Both the position numbers and the translations under genes were made by a program. 64,000 nucleotides of DNA from Salipiger abyssi (lineage in GTDB: Bacteria > Pseudomonadota > Alphaproteobacteria > Rhodobacterales > Rhodobacteraceae). A model generated the notes under the pieces. The model worked only from the letters and a program-made list of their open reading frames with translations. It did not search any database and was not told the DNA's origin. Shown here piece by piece: positions 42,623-53,807 of this stretch. The first letter of the stretch is position 1. Each line of letters begins with the position of its first letter. The stretch is taken from NCBI RefSeq assembly GCF_001975705.1, contig NZ_CP015093.1, forward strand, positions 1,364,001 to 1,428,000, written 5' to 3'.

Positions 42623-42802
42623 TCAGACCTTGCCCTCGAAATCGCGATGGATGTATTTCGCATCGCAATAGGGGCATTCGACAAACCCCTCGGTCTGCGG
42701 GATCAGCAGCCAGACCCTCGGGTGTCCCAGCGCGCCTTCGCCGCCGTCGCAGGCGATGCGGTAGCTGTCGACGATCTTGATCTCCGGGGCCTCGGTGGTC
42801 AT
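42623..42802 (-). CDS. Zinc-finger (zf-CHCC, NDUFS6-like) small protein
   Basis: 59 residues. RIACDGG...GHPRVWLLIP...VECPYCDAKYIH carries the C-x(n)-H-x(n)-C-x2-C zinc site of the bacterial relatives of complex I subunit NDUFS6/13 kDa. AAGGGAA lies 10 nt ahead of the ATG. It should help respiratory complex I assembly. Separated by 51 nt from the AEC gene. Confidence 0.85.
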   Translation of the reverse strand: MTTEAPEIKIVDSYRIACDGGEGALGHPRVWLLIPQTEGFVECPYCDAKYIHRDFEGKV

Positions 42803-42877
42803 CGCTGCGGTTCCCTTTTGGTCACGTATGCACTACCTGCGTTATGAGCGAAACATGGCAAAGGGGCAAGGCTCGGC

Positions 42878-43804
<927 letters not shown>

Positions 43805-43909
43805 GCGCGCCCGGCTCTTCCATTGGCCCGAAATATCCCCGCTGGAGGCCGGCGGGACAGCGCCACCGGCACGCCCCCGTCAAAGGCGTCACCGCGACAC
43901 AGGCGCCGA

Positions 43910-43931
43910 GCCGCCGCCCCGGGGCGGCGGC
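43910..43931. repeat. 22-bp GC palindrome at the ABC/HIT convergence
   Basis: A perfect palindrome with half-site GCCGCCGCCCC. It lies between the convergent ABC-ATPase stop (43804) and HIT stop (43968). No T-run; it may act as a hairpin end for both transcripts. Confidence 0.55.
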
Positions 43932-43967
43932 GAGATATCCCGTGCGGCCGCAGGCCGCGCCGCGCGG

Positions 43968-44336
43968 TCAGGCCGGGTTGAGCATCCGGCCCAGGTCGCG
44001 CCCGCCGAGGATATGCACATGCAGATGCGGCACTTCCTGCACCCCGTCGCGCCCGGCGTTGGAGATCATCCGGAACCCGTCGGCCGCCACGCCCTTCATC
44101 GCGCAGACCTTCGAAATCGCCCGCGTGTAATCGAGGATCTCCGCGTCCGACGCGTTGCTGGCGAAATCGTCGTAATTGACGTATTTCCCCTTGGGGATCA
44201 CCAGCACATGCAACGGCGCCTGCGGCCGGATATCGTTGAAGGCGAGGCTGTGCTCGGTCTCCAGCACCGTGTCGTTGGGGATCTCTCCGCGCAGGATCTT
44301 CGCGAAGATGTTCTCGTTGTCATATGTATAGGCCAT
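43968..44336 (-). CDS. HIT-family nucleotide hydrolase (HinT-like)
   Basis: 122 residues. The histidine triad is HLHVHIL with the preceding PGxDGxQEV loop (GRDGVQEVPHLHVHILGGRDLG). The N-terminal IFAKILRGEIPNDTVLE and LVIPKGKY are standard. It hydrolyses aminoacyl or acyl adenylates and phosphoramidates. Length is normal. It is 7 nt downstream of the GT14 gene and probably co-transcribed with it. Confidence 0.95.
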   Translation of the reverse strand: MAYTYDNENIFAKILRGEIPNDTVLETEHSLAFNDIRPQAPLHVLVIPKGKYVNYDDFASNASDAEILDYTRAISKVCAMKGVAADGFRMISNAGRDGVQEVPHLHVHILGGRDLGRMLNPA

Positions 44337-44343
44337 TCTATCC

Positions 44344-45921
44344 TCAGTCGGCGAACAGGTGTTCGGTCTCGGCAATCGCCCGCGCCTTGTCTTCCTCGAG
44401 CCCGAGGAACGCGGCGAGCGCCATTGCATTGATCTCCGGCGGATCGGTCTCCCGCACCCGCAGATGGTTGTCGAAGTTCGCATCCCGGATGCGGTCGCTC
44501 TCATGCACCATGTCGTTGCGGATCGTCGGGAGCAAGCGCGACAGCGTTTCCTTCGGCGTCCGATCGCCCGCCAGCCCGACCCGCATCGCGTGCCCGACCA
44601 GGTAGGCGTCGGAGAACTGGCATTCGATCTCCAGCAGCCGCGTCACGGCGCGGTCGCCGCAGAAATCCTCCAGCAGGTCGAGATTCGCCGGGTCCAGGCA
44701 AACGATCAGGCGGTCGCTCTCGAAATAGTCGAACAGCATCCGCATCAGCGCGCGCCGGTGCCGGTGCCGCTTGCCCATGGTCGACTGGATCCCGCCGAGA
44801 TCCGGCAGGGCACAGCTTTCCTCGTTGAAAAGATAGTCGATGCAGGGGATATCCGTTAGCTGACGGATACGGCCCAGCAGCCGTTTCGCCACATGCCATT
44901 TCTTGCAGACCACGATCAGCAGTTCGCGCTCGCGCCCAAGCGTGCTCTCAGTCTCCCAGAACCGCGGCGCGAACCGCCGCCCGATCCGCCCCTTGCCGGT
45001 GAGAAACTTGAACAGAGACCGCCCCTCGTTGGAAATCTGGAACCGCACGCCCTCAGACGCGTAGAGCACGCCGAGACGGCGTTTCAGCTCACGCGCCTCG
45101 GGGCTGATTTTCCGCGCGAAGAGGAAATCCTGTCCCAGCAGCAGATCGTAGTGGTCGTTGTAGAAGACCACCGGCATGCCGTAATCGGTGAACATCAGGA
45201 AGGTCAGCGTGCGGCTTTCGATCTCGTGCTCGGGCACCAGATGCCGCACCAGCGTCTGGAAAAAGGTCTCGTCGGGAATCCAGGTGGTGCGGAAGAAGCG
45301 CAGCACATCCGGTCGCCGCTTGCAGAAATCCATGATCCACTCGACCGTGCGCCGCCGCAGGCACCACCATTGCGAGCCGATCATCACCTCGATATCCTCG
45401 GGGATCCTGCGGGTGAGACCGAGACGTTTCTGAAGGTTGAACGCCGCGTAGAAGCGTTTCTTCTGGGTGCGCTCGTTGAACCAGTGACGGTAGATCAGCC
45501 GTTCTTCCTTCCAGCCGGTCTTGATCCAGTCGGATTTGAAATAATCGAAGCTCTCGATGTAATCGACCTCGCGCCGGTCGAGGAACTCATGCGCGTATTC
45601 CGCCGATTTGATCGCCATGCAATCGCCCGACAGCATGTAGAAATGCGTCGCGCGCGGAAACGCCTCCACCGCCGCCTCGACCGCGTTCAGCGTCGCCTGC
45701 ACCAGGCTCCACTCGCCCCAGCCGCAGCGCAGGCGGCGCTTGGGAAAGGTCACGTTGGGATTGTCAGCCAGGCCTTTGCGGATCTTGTCATAGGCCGCCT
45801 GCGGGGCGCTCGCGTCGAAATGGATCGACATGTAGTCGCCCACGGCGGTCAGGCTCTGCGCCTGCTTGATGACGGCGTCAGGATCCTTGTGACACAGAAG
45901 GATGAAGGCAATCTTTGCCAT
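44344..45921 (-). CDS. GT14 (core-2/I-branching-like) glycosyltransferase with DUF5928-type C-terminus
   Basis: 525 residues. The N-terminal ~290 residues have IAFILLCHKDPDAVIKQAQSL, SIHFDASAP, THFYMLSGDCMAIKSAEYAHEFL and TWIPDETFFQTLVRH, the GT14 pattern for beta-1,6-GlcNAc-type transferases. The remaining ~230 residues match the domain I know as DUF5928, with PAPS-like kinase character unproven (IDYLFNEESCALPD). No membrane helix. Opposite a sulfotransferase gene, it suggests assembly of a sulfated surface glycan. Confidence 0.75.
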   Translation of the reverse strand: MAKIAFILLCHKDPDAVIKQAQSLTAVGDYMSIHFDASAPQAAYDKIRKGLADNPNVTFPKRRLRCGWGEWSLVQATLNAVEAAVEAFPRATHFYMLSGDCMAIKSAEYAHEFLDRREVDYIESFDYFKSDWIKTGWKEERLIYRHWFNERTQKKRFYAAFNLQKRLGLTRRIPEDIEVMIGSQWWCLRRRTVEWIMDFCKRRPDVLRFFRTTWIPDETFFQTLVRHLVPEHEIESRTLTFLMFTDYGMPVVFYNDHYDLLLGQDFLFARKISPEARELKRRLGVLYASEGVRFQISNEGRSLFKFLTGKGRIGRRFAPRFWETESTLGRERELLIVVCKKWHVAKRLLGRIRQLTDIPCIDYLFNEESCALPDLGGIQSTMGKRHRHRRALMRMLFDYFESDRLIVCLDPANLDLLEDFCGDRAVTRLLEIECQFSDAYLVGHAMRVGLAGDRTPKETLSRLLPTIRNDMVHESDRIRDANFDNHLRVRETDPPEINAMALAAFLGLEEDKARAIAETEHLFAD

Positions 45922-46062
45922 TCAGGAAACGATACGCCCCATTTTCGCCCGACAGTTTGTGTTGATAGCGGTGAACGGGCGTTGAAGAAACCGGTTGGTT
46001 CTGCTTTTTTGCACTTGCAAGCGCCCGGGACAAGACAGGGGCGCAACAGGAGGCTATGGCAG

Positions 46063-46881
46063 ATGGGTTTTCCCGGCACGTGGATGACCGAAAGCGAGAG
46101 CATGGTGTATCGGGTGGTGCCGAAATGTGCCTGCTCGACCATCGGCCAGATCATGTATTATTCCGATCACGGCGTGTTCTTTGACGGCGACATTCACGAC
46201 GCGGAGCGGGGCCTGCACAAATGGGCCCGCGAGGACAGCCAGAGCGCGATCAAGGCCAACGTCAAGACCCGCAGCTCCTATGCCTTCACCTGCGTGCGCA
46301 ACCCCTATACCCGCGTGTTGTCGAGCTTTTTCGACAAGATCTGCGGCATCCAGCGCAATGGCAACCGCTACCGCGGCAATCTTGTGCCGCTGCTGATCCA
46401 GAAATACGGCATCGAGGTCGGCGGCGAGGACGGCAAGCAGGAATTCGACCAGATCCGCAGCTTCCGCCGCTTCCTGCTCTTCGTGCGCGACACCATCCGC
46501 TGGCGCCGCCCGATGGAGCCCGATATCCACTGGTCTGCGATGTCGGGTCATGTCTCGACCTTCATCGTCAATGGCGGGCGCTACAACAACATCTTCTGGA
46601 CCGAGAGGTTCAACGAGGGGATGCAATCGGTGCTGGATCATGTCCAGACCCCGCATAGTGTGGATCTCTCGGCGATCCCGCGTTTCAATGAATCCGAGGG
46701 CCACGGCCCCAAGCGCGCGCATCCGGTCGAAGACTATTTCGACGACCTGTCGATGCATCTGATCTACGAGATCTACAAACGCGATTTCGATCTCTTCCGC
46801 TACGATTTCGAAGACCCGTCGAACAAGATGCCGATCGGCGAGATCGACCTCGACGAGGTGCATGCCAAGCTGGGCGACTGA
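46063..46881 (+). CDS. Carbohydrate sulfotransferase family protein
   Basis: 272 residues. The 5' PAPS-phosphate loop is VPKCACSTIGQIM (P-K-x-A-C/G-S/T-T), and the 3' phosphate site is VRNPYTRVLSSFFDKI. It would move sulfate from PAPS to a sugar hydroxyl. AGGAGG is 9 nt before the ATG at 46063; another ATG at 46056 is out of frame. It faces the GT14 gene across 141 nt, and a repeat pair follows its stop. Confidence 0.85.
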   Translation: MGFPGTWMTESESMVYRVVPKCACSTIGQIMYYSDHGVFFDGDIHDAERGLHKWAREDSQSAIKANVKTRSSYAFTCVRNPYTRVLSSFFDKICGIQRNGNRYRGNLVPLLIQKYGIEVGGEDGKQEFDQIRSFRRFLLFVRDTIRWRRPMEPDIHWSAMSGHVSTFIVNGGRYNNIFWTERFNEGMQSVLDHVQTPHSVDLSAIPRFNESEGHGPKRAHPVEDYFDDLSMHLIYEIYKRDFDLFRYDFEDPSNKMPIGEIDLDEVHAKLGD

Positions 46882-46898
46882 GCGCCGGCTTGAGGGGC

Positions 46899-46922
46899 GG
46901 TGGGCAGATTGCCCACCCTACG
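46899..46922. repeat. GTGGGCA palindromic repeat, copy 1 (inverted)
   Basis: GGTGGGCA-GAT-TGCCCACC followed by CTACG: 24 nt. Exact reverse complement of the copy at 46982-47005, 60 nt away. The pair could fold into one long hairpin downstream of the sulfotransferase stop. Confidence 0.8.
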
Positions 46923-46981
46923 GTGCCACCCGCGCCATCGCCGGCTTTCGGCCTCGTTCCTCGCGTGGGGCATCGCCCAAT

Positions 46982-47005
46982 CGTAGGGTGGGCAATCTGC
47001 CCACC
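46982..47005. repeat. GTGGGCA palindromic repeat, copy 2
   Basis: CGTAGGGTGGGCA-ATC-TGCCCACC: 24 nt, identical to copy 1 on the other strand, just before the tetR stop at 47014. Copy 3 (48470-48494) has one added C. Confidence 0.8.
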
Positions 47006-47013
47006 GTGTGGCG

Positions 47014-47643
47014 TCACCCTCTCCGCGCGCACCGCTCCCCGGGATCGAGCCCGAGATACCCAAGAACCGCCGGCAGCAGCCGCGCCTCGATCCGCGCCAG
47101 ATCGGTCTCGCCCGCGAACAGCGCCGCATGCACCATGCCCTTGCTGAGCGCGGTCAGATCCCGCGCCGCGACCGCCGGCTCCGCCACGCCGTAGCCCGCC
47201 AGCAGCGCGCCCAGCGCCGCATGAATATTCGCCGCCACCGCCTCGGTTTCGGGGTCGAGCGGCAGCAGCTCCTCGATCCGCTCCAGCTCGCGCGAAAGCT
47301 CAGGCGCCCGGGCATGGTGGCGGATCGACGCGGCGAGCATGATTTCCGCCGCCTCGCGCATCGAGAGGCCGCGCGCCTCCTCCAAGGCCTGCGACAGATC
47401 CGCCAGAAGCTGCGCCTTGATCCGGCGCACCAGCTCCGCCGTGATGGCCTCCTTGCCGGGGAAATACTGATAGAGCGTGCCGATGCTCACCCCTGCCCGC
47501 TCGGCCACCGTGTTGGTGCTGAGACCCGCCGCCCCCTGACGCTCCAGAATCTGAGCCGCCGCCGTCAGGATCGCCTCGTAAGACGCGCGCGAACGGCCCT
47601 GACGCGGTGTTTTTCTTGGCTGAATCTGGCTGGCTGAGGGCAT
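47014..47643 (-). CDS. TetR-family transcriptional regulator
   Basis: 209 residues. The HTH is in YEAILTAAAQILERQGAAGLSTNTVAERAGVSIGTLYQYFPGKEAI. The C-terminal domain is helical (TetR_C-like with ALLAGYGVAEPAVAARDL). It is divergent from an SDR gene with a 78-nt shared promoter, the usual layout for a local repressor. ATG 47643 starts just before the basic arm; a longer start at 47700 would run into the promoter. Confidence 0.88.
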   Translation of the reverse strand: MPSASQIQPRKTPRQGRSRASYEAILTAAAQILERQGAAGLSTNTVAERAGVSIGTLYQYFPGKEAITAELVRRIKAQLLADLSQALEEARGLSMREAAEIMLAASIRHHARAPELSRELERIEELLPLDPETEAVAANIHAALGALLAGYGVAEPAVAARDLTALSKGMVHAALFAGETDLARIEARLLPAVLGYLGLDPGERCARRG

Positions 47644-47666
47644 GGCGGGAATGCGAGTAGAAAACC

Positions 47667-47680
47667 TGAGAGTTCGCTCA
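47667..47680. promoter_or_regulatory. Possible TetR operator in the tetR-SDR gap
   Basis: TGAG-AGTTCG-CTCA, a short inverted repeat with a 6-nt centre, 24 nt before tetR and 42 nt before the SDR gene. Arms are only 4 bp. Confidence 0.3.
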
Positions 47681-47721
47681 CATTCTTGACCGGAACGCAA
47701 ACCGGATCAAGAGGACAGGCG

Positions 47722-48474
47722 ATGGCGCATTTCTGGAACGGCAAGACGGTGCTGCTCACCGGCGCGACGCGGGGCATCGGGCGCGAGATGGCGCTGCAAC
47801 TAAGCGCCGCCGGCGCGCTTGTGCTGGCGGTGGCGCGCAATCCGGCGGCGCTTGCCGAGCTGCACAATGCCGGCGGCTGCGCCGATTATCTGGAGGCCGA
47901 TCTCGCCGATCCCGAGATCCCGCTCGGCGTCGCGAACTGGGTGCGCGACGCGCATCCCGGTTGCGCGGCGCTGATCAACAATGCCGCGGTGATGCGCTAT
48001 CCGCTGCTGACCGATGGCGGCGCGCATGCGGAGGGGATCGAGGAAGAGATGCGCATCAACGCGATTGCTCCGATGCAGATCGCTGTGGGGCTGCTGCCGG
48101 TGCTGGCGGCGCAGCCCGGGGCGCGGCTGGTCAACGTGACCTCCGGCCTCGCGGTGGCGCCCAAGACCGATGCGCCGGTCTATTGCGCCAGCAAGGCGGC
48201 GATGCGCAGCTTTACCCGGGCGCTGCGCTATCAGGCGGAGGATGCGGGCTTCGAGATCGGCATCTGCGAGGCGCTGCTGCCGCTGGTCGACACCACGCTG
48301 TCGCGTGGCGCGCCCGAGGGCAAGATGACGCCCAACGCCGCGGCAAGCGCGATTCTCGACGGCGCGGCACGCGGCACGCCGGAGATCTGGATCGGCAAGG
48401 CCCGCCTGCTGCGGCGGATCATGCGGCTCTCGCCCGGGCTGGGCCACGGCATCATGCGGCGCATGACCGCGTAG
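47722..48474 (+). CDS. Short-chain dehydrogenase (DltE-like SDR)
   Basis: 250 residues. TGATRGIGREMAL binds NAD(P); NNAAVMRYPLL, VTSGLAVA and YCASKAAMRSF give the Asn, Ser, Tyr-x3-Lys set. The C-terminus LLRRIMRLSPGLGHGIMRRM is hydrophobic-basic as in DltE-type SDRs. AGAGGACA precedes the ATG. Its TAG stop lies inside repeat copy 3. Probably controlled by the divergent TetR protein. Confidence 0.87.
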   Translation: MAHFWNGKTVLLTGATRGIGREMALQLSAAGALVLAVARNPAALAELHNAGGCADYLEADLADPEIPLGVANWVRDAHPGCAALINNAAVMRYPLLTDGGAHAEGIEEEMRINAIAPMQIAVGLLPVLAAQPGARLVNVTSGLAVAPKTDAPVYCASKAAMRSFTRALRYQAEDAGFEIGICEALLPLVDTTLSRGAPEGKMTPNAAASAILDGAARGTPEIWIGKARLLRRIMRLSPGLGHGIMRRMTA

Positions 48475-48494
48475 GGTGGGCAATCCTGCCCACC
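48470..48494. repeat. GTGGGCA palindromic repeat, copy 3, supplying the SDR stop codon
   Basis: CGTAGGGTGGGCA-ATCC-TGCCCACC, 25 nt. The TAG of the SDR gene is at 48472-48474, within the repeat. It lies between convergent genes (SDR and DUF1285). Confidence 0.75.
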
Positions 48495-48500
48495 GCTCAC

Positions 48501-49100
48501 TCAGGGCAACTCTGCCGAAGGGATGATCGGAAAGAACGCCCCCGAGGACCAGACGCCGAACCAGCTTTGGCCCTCGACCTCGTGATGCGCGCCAACCTCG
48601 ACCAGCCGGTAAAAGCTCTTGCGGTCGATCAGCGCCTCGAGATTGGCGCGGATCAGCACATAAGGCGACGGCTCCCCGGTCTCGGCGTCGCGCTCCACCC
48701 GGATCGGATGATCCGGCCCCGCCACCGCCATGTCGCCGACATGGGTGTGAAAGGTCAGCACCTGCGACTCGCCCGCGCCTTCAGCCTCGAAATCGGTGGC
48801 GACAAAGGGCGCGTCGTCGACGGTGATGCCCACCTTCTCCACCGGGGTGACAAGGAAATAATCGTCGCCATCCTTGCGCAGGATCGACGAGAACAGCTTT
48901 ACCAGCTCGAACCGGCCGATGGGCGTGCCGAGATAGAACCATGTTCCGTCCCGGGCGATGCGCATGTCGAGATCGCCGCAGAACGGCGGGTTCCATTTGT
49001 GGACCGGCGGCAATCCGCGCCCTTTTGCGGCGCGTGCAGAGGCAGCCAGCCCCTCGGCGGAGGGTGTAACGGAATTTTGTGTGCTCATTGCTTTTGCCAT
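48501..49100 (-). CDS. DUF1285 domain protein
   Basis: 199 residues. FCGDLDMRIARDGTWFYLGTPIGRFELVKLFSSILRKDGDDYFLVTPVEKVGITVDDAPFVA is the family core. Structure-solved members suggest a PH-like fold; function is unknown. ATG 49100 has GAGG upstream. It is 56 nt from the divergent moxR operon, a common pairing in Rhodobacterales. Confidence 0.88.
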   Translation of the reverse strand: MAKAMSTQNSVTPSAEGLAASARAAKGRGLPPVHKWNPPFCGDLDMRIARDGTWFYLGTPIGRFELVKLFSSILRKDGDDYFLVTPVEKVGITVDDAPFVATDFEAEGAGESQVLTFHTHVGDMAVAGPDHPIRVERDAETGEPSPYVLIRANLEALIDRKSFYRLVEVGAHHEVEGQSWFGVWSSGAFFPIIPSAELP

Positions 49101-49156
49101 TTTCGAACCTCGCGATACAGTCGAACCGTAAAGAAGAGATTGCAAGGAGTCAGGAC

Positions 49157-50154
<998 letters not shown>

Positions 50155-50158
<4 letters not shown>

Positions 50159-51033
50159 ACGAGCGCATCGCCCTACTTCGCCGCGACGCGCAGGAGGAAG
50201 CCAGCCGCTTCCCCGCGCTACTCGCCCGCGCCGAGCATCTCGCCGGCACCGTGCTTCTGGGTGAGCACGGGCGGCGGCGTGCCGGCATGGGCGACGATTT
50301 CTGGCAATACCGCCCGCTGCGCCCCGGCGACACCTATCGCAGCATCGACTGGCGCCGCTCGGGCCGGGGCGACGAGCAGTTCGTGCGCGAACGCGAATGG
50401 CAGATCGCGCAGAGCGTGCAGCTCTGGGTCGATGGCGGCGCGTCGATGCGCTTTGCCTCGGACAAGGATCTGCCCAGCAAGGCCGAGCGCGCCCGGCTGG
50501 TGGCGCTGGCGACCGCGATCCTGCTGATCCGGGGCGGCGAACGCGTGGGCTTTACCGGCTGGTCGCTGCCGCCGCGCAATGGCGATGTGCAGGTTCTGCG
50601 GCTGGCCGAGGCGCTGTCGGAGGATGGGGGCGAGGAGTATTCCGAACCCGAGGCGCGCGGCATGATTCCGCATGCGCGGGCGCTCTTCGTGTCGGATTTC
50701 CTCGGCGATCTCGATCCGGTCGAGGCGGCGCTGACCAAGGCGGCCGACCGGGGCGTGCGCGGCGTGCTCTGCCAGGTGCTCGACCCGAGCGAGGAGAGCT
50801 TTCCCTTCAAGGGCCGCACGGTGTTCGAAAGCGTCGGCGGCACGCTGGCGCATGAAACGCTCAAGGCCAGCGACCTGCGCGACCGCTATCTCGACCGGCT
50901 GCACGCGCGCAAGGATCGCCTCGCCCAGTTGTCGCGGTTAACCGGCTGGCAATACCTGTGTCACCATACCTCTGACAGCGCGCAATCGGCGCTGCTCTGG
51001 GTCTATCGTGCGATGGATGGAGGCCACGGATGA
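50155..51033 (+). CDS. DUF58 domain protein
   Basis: 292 residues from a TTG start at 50155 that overlaps the moxR stop (TTGA). No ATG or GTG lies in frame near it. The DUF58 signature is GDDFWQYRPLRPGDTYRSIDWRRSGRGDEQFVREREWQ, followed by a VWA-like region (VQLWVDGGASMRFAS). DUF58 proteins interact with MoxR chaperones. No membrane helix. Confidence 0.9.
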
Positions 51034-53807
51034 CCGTGCTCGGCCCTCTCGGCTTTACCGCGCCCTGGCTGTTGCTGGGGCTGATCGCGCTGCCGGTACT
51101 CTGGGTGATCCTGCGCGCGGTGCCGCCGGCGCCGATCCGGCGGATGTTTCCCGGCGTGGTGCTGCTGCTCGGCCTCAAGGACGAGGAGCAGGTCACCGAC
51201 CGCACGCCCTGGTGGCTGCTGCTGATGCGCATGCTGGCGGTGGCGGCGGTGATCATCGGCCTTGCCGGCCCGGTGCTGAACCCGCAGGACGAGGCCGGCG
51301 ACAGCGCCGGCTCCGGCCCGTTGCTGGTCGTGATGGATGCCAGCTGGTCGAGCGCGTCGGACTGGCGCGCCCGGCTCGAAGCGCTCGACACGCTGCTGAC
51401 CCGCGCCGAGCGCGACGGTCGGCCCGTGGCACTGATGCGGCTCACCGATCCGCAAGAACCGCAATTCCAGGCGGCGGGCGTGCTGAAAAGCCGCCTCACC
51501 GGCATTCAGCCCGAGCCCTGGCAGCCCGACGAGGACCGCATGGCGCGTGCGCTGTCGCTGCTGCCCGAGGAGGATTTCGACAGCTACTGGATGTCCGACG
51601 GGCTCGCCCGCGACAGCCGTGCGGCGCTGCTCTCGGCGCTGGAATCGCGCGGTACCGTCACCGTGTTCGAAAGCCCGCGCGCGCATTACGCCCTGACCCC
51701 GCCGCGGTTCGAGGACGGCCATGTGGCGCTGGCCCTGCGGCGGCTGCGCCCGGGGCCGGAGACCGAGCTGTCGGTCGCGGCGCATGGGCTCGATCCGGCG
51801 GGCAACCCGGCGGTGCTGGCGCGCAATCCGGTGATCTTTGAGCAATCCGCCACCGAGGCCGAGCTGGTGCTGAACCTGCCCGCCGAGCTGCGCGCGCGCA
51901 TCACCCGCTTCGAGATCGAGGGCGCCCGCAGCGCCGGCGCCGTGGCGCTGCCCGATGACAGCCTGCGCCGCCGCGAGGTCGCGCTGATCGCCGGCAACGA
52001 AAACCGCGAGGGGCTGGAGCTGCTCTCGCCGCTGCACTTCCTGCACAAGGCGCTGGTGCCCACCGCCGAGCTGCTCGACGGCACGCTGGAGGCGGTGCTG
52101 CCCGCCAACCCGGATGTGATCGTGCTGGCCGATGTGGCGACGCTGGCGCCGGGCGAAGAGGCGGGCATCCTGGAGTGGCTGGAGGCCGGCGGCACGCTCT
52201 TGCGCTTTGCCGGGCCGCGTCTGGCGGCGAGCGATGTGAGCCGCAGCGAAGAGGATGCGCTGATGCCGGTGCGGCTGCGCGCGGGCGGGCGCTCGGTCGG
52301 CGGCGCGATGAGCTGGGGCGAGCCTAAATCGCTGGCGCCCTTCCCCGAGGACAGCCCGTTCTACGGGCTCGACATCCCCGAGGACGTGACCGTCAGTTCT
52401 CAGGTCATGGCACAGCCCGACCCGACGCTGGCGTCGCGGGTGATCGCGCAGCTCACCGACGGCACGCCGCTGGTGACGCGCAAGCGCGTGGGCCAGGGGC
52501 AGGTCGTGCTGTTCCACGTCACCGCCAATGCGGAATGGTCCTCCTTGCCGTTGTCGGGGCTCTTTGTGCAGATGCTGGAACGGCTGGCGGTCTCGACCAT
52601 GCCCGCCGCGCCCGAGGCGGAGGATCTCGAAGGCACGATCTGGCAACCGATCCGGGTGCTCGACGCCTATGGGCGGGTCGGCGATGCCGGCACCCTGCCC
52701 GGCGTTGCGGGCGAGGATCTGCTGAGCACGCCTCTGGGACCGGAGCTGATGCCGGGGCTCTATCAGGGCGAGGAACGCAGCCTGGCGCGCAACACGGTGA
52801 CGGCGGAGACGGTGCTGGAACCGGCACTCTGGCCGGAGCGGATTTCGGTCGAGGGATTGTCACGGCCGCAGGAGACGCCGCTGGCGGGCTGGCTGCTGGC
52901 CGGCGCCATCGCACTGCTGCTGGCCGACGTGATCGCCTCCTTGGCCCTGTCGGGCCGCCTCGGCGGGCCAAGGGCGCGCGGCGCGGCGGCGGCGCTCCTC
53001 GCGGCGCTGCTGATCCTTCCGGCCCAGAGCCGCGCGCAGGAGGAAGAGAGCGACGCCGCCGCGATCCTCGCCGCCTCCGAGGTGACGCTGGCGCATGTGC
53101 TGACCGGCGACCGGCAGCTCGACGATCTGGCGCAGGCCGGGCTGCGCGGGTTGTCGGACACGCTGTTCTTCCGCACCTCCGTCGAGCCCGCCGAGCCGGT
53201 GGGCGTCGATCTCGAAACCGACGAGCTGGCGTTTTTCCCGATGCTCTACTGGCCGGTCACCGCCGGCCAGCCGACACCATCCGCCGAGGCCTATGCCAAG
53301 CTCAACGAATATCTCCGCTCGGGCGGCATGATCCTCTTTGACACCCGCGATGCGGATGTGGCGGGCTTTGGCGCCGCCAGTCCGGAGGGGCGCAAGCTGC
53401 AACAGCTCGCCGCGCCGCTCGACATCCCGCCGCTGGAACCGGTGCCGCAGGACCACGTCCTGACGCGCACCTTCTACCTGCTTCAGGACTTCCCGGGCCG
53501 CTATGCCAGCCGCGATGTCTGGGTCGAGGCGGCGCCCCCCGATGCGGAGCTGATCGAGGGCATGCCCTTCCGCAATCTCAACGACAATGTGACCCCCGTG
53601 GTGATCGGCGGCAATGACTGGGCCGCCGCCTGGGCCACCGACGAGCGCGGCAATCCGCTGGTGCGCATGGGCTCGGGCTTTGCCGGCGAGCGCCAGCGCG
53701 AGATCGCCTATCGCTTCGGGGTCAATCTGGTGATGCATGTGCTGACAGGCAATTACAAATCCGACCAGGTCCATGTGCCGGCGCTGCTCGACAGGCTGGG
53801 CCAATGA
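51030..53807 (+). CDS. BatA-N/VWA-type membrane protein with DUF4159 C-terminus
   Basis: 925 residues. An N-terminal BatA-like segment (FTAPWLLLGLIALPVLWVILR... and a second helix MLAVAAVIIGLAGPVL) is followed by a degenerate VWA domain (LLVVMDASWSSASDW). Next come a GATase-like region around residue 350, a helix pair near 620-660 (GWLLAGAIALLLADV, AAALLAALLILPAQS), and a periplasmic DUF4159 domain (FFRTSVEPAEPVGVDLETDELAFFPMLYWPV...YLRSGGMILFDTR). Overlaps both neighbours by 4 nt. Confidence 0.85.
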   Translation: MTVLGPLGFTAPWLLLGLIALPVLWVILRAVPPAPIRRMFPGVVLLLGLKDEEQVTDRTPWWLLLMRMLAVAAVIIGLAGPVLNPQDEAGDSAGSGPLLVVMDASWSSASDWRARLEALDTLLTRAERDGRPVALMRLTDPQEPQFQAAGVLKSRLTGIQPEPWQPDEDRMARALSLLPEEDFDSYWMSDGLARDSRAALLSALESRGTVTVFESPRAHYALTPPRFEDGHVALALRRLRPGPETELSVAAHGLDPAGNPAVLARNPVIFEQSATEAELVLNLPAELRARITRFEIEGARSAGAVALPDDSLRRREVALIAGNENREGLELLSPLHFLHKALVPTAELLDGTLEAVLPANPDVIVLADVATLAPGEEAGILEWLEAGGTLLRFAGPRLAASDVSRSEEDALMPVRLRAGGRSVGGAMSWGEPKSLAPFPEDSPFYGLDIPEDVTVSSQVMAQPDPTLASRVIAQLTDGTPLVTRKRVGQGQVVLFHVTANAEWSSLPLSGLFVQMLERLAVSTMPAAPEAEDLEGTIWQPIRVLDAYGRVGDAGTLPGVAGEDLLSTPLGPELMPGLYQGEERSLARNTVTAETVLEPALWPERISVEGLSRPQETPLAGWLLAGAIALLLADVIASLALSGRLGGPRARGAAAALLAALLILPAQSRAQEEESDAAAILAASEVTLAHVLTGDRQLDDLAQAGLRGLSDTLFFRTSVEPAEPVGVDLETDELAFFPMLYWPVTAGQPTPSAEAYAKLNEYLRSGGMILFDTRDADVAGFGAASPEGRKLQQLAAPLDIPPLEPVPQDHVLTRTFYLLQDFPGRYASRDVWVEAAPPDAELIEGMPFRNLNDNVTPVVIGGNDWAAAWATDERGNPLVRMGSGFAGERQREIAYRFGVNLVMHVLTGNYKSDQVHVPALLDRLGQ

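Noticed and set aside
49106..49133. ECF-like GAACC...CGTA arrangement before moxR
   Set aside because: Spacing differs by one or two bases from both the local ECF motif and the EcfG consensus, and it occurs once; not enough to call.
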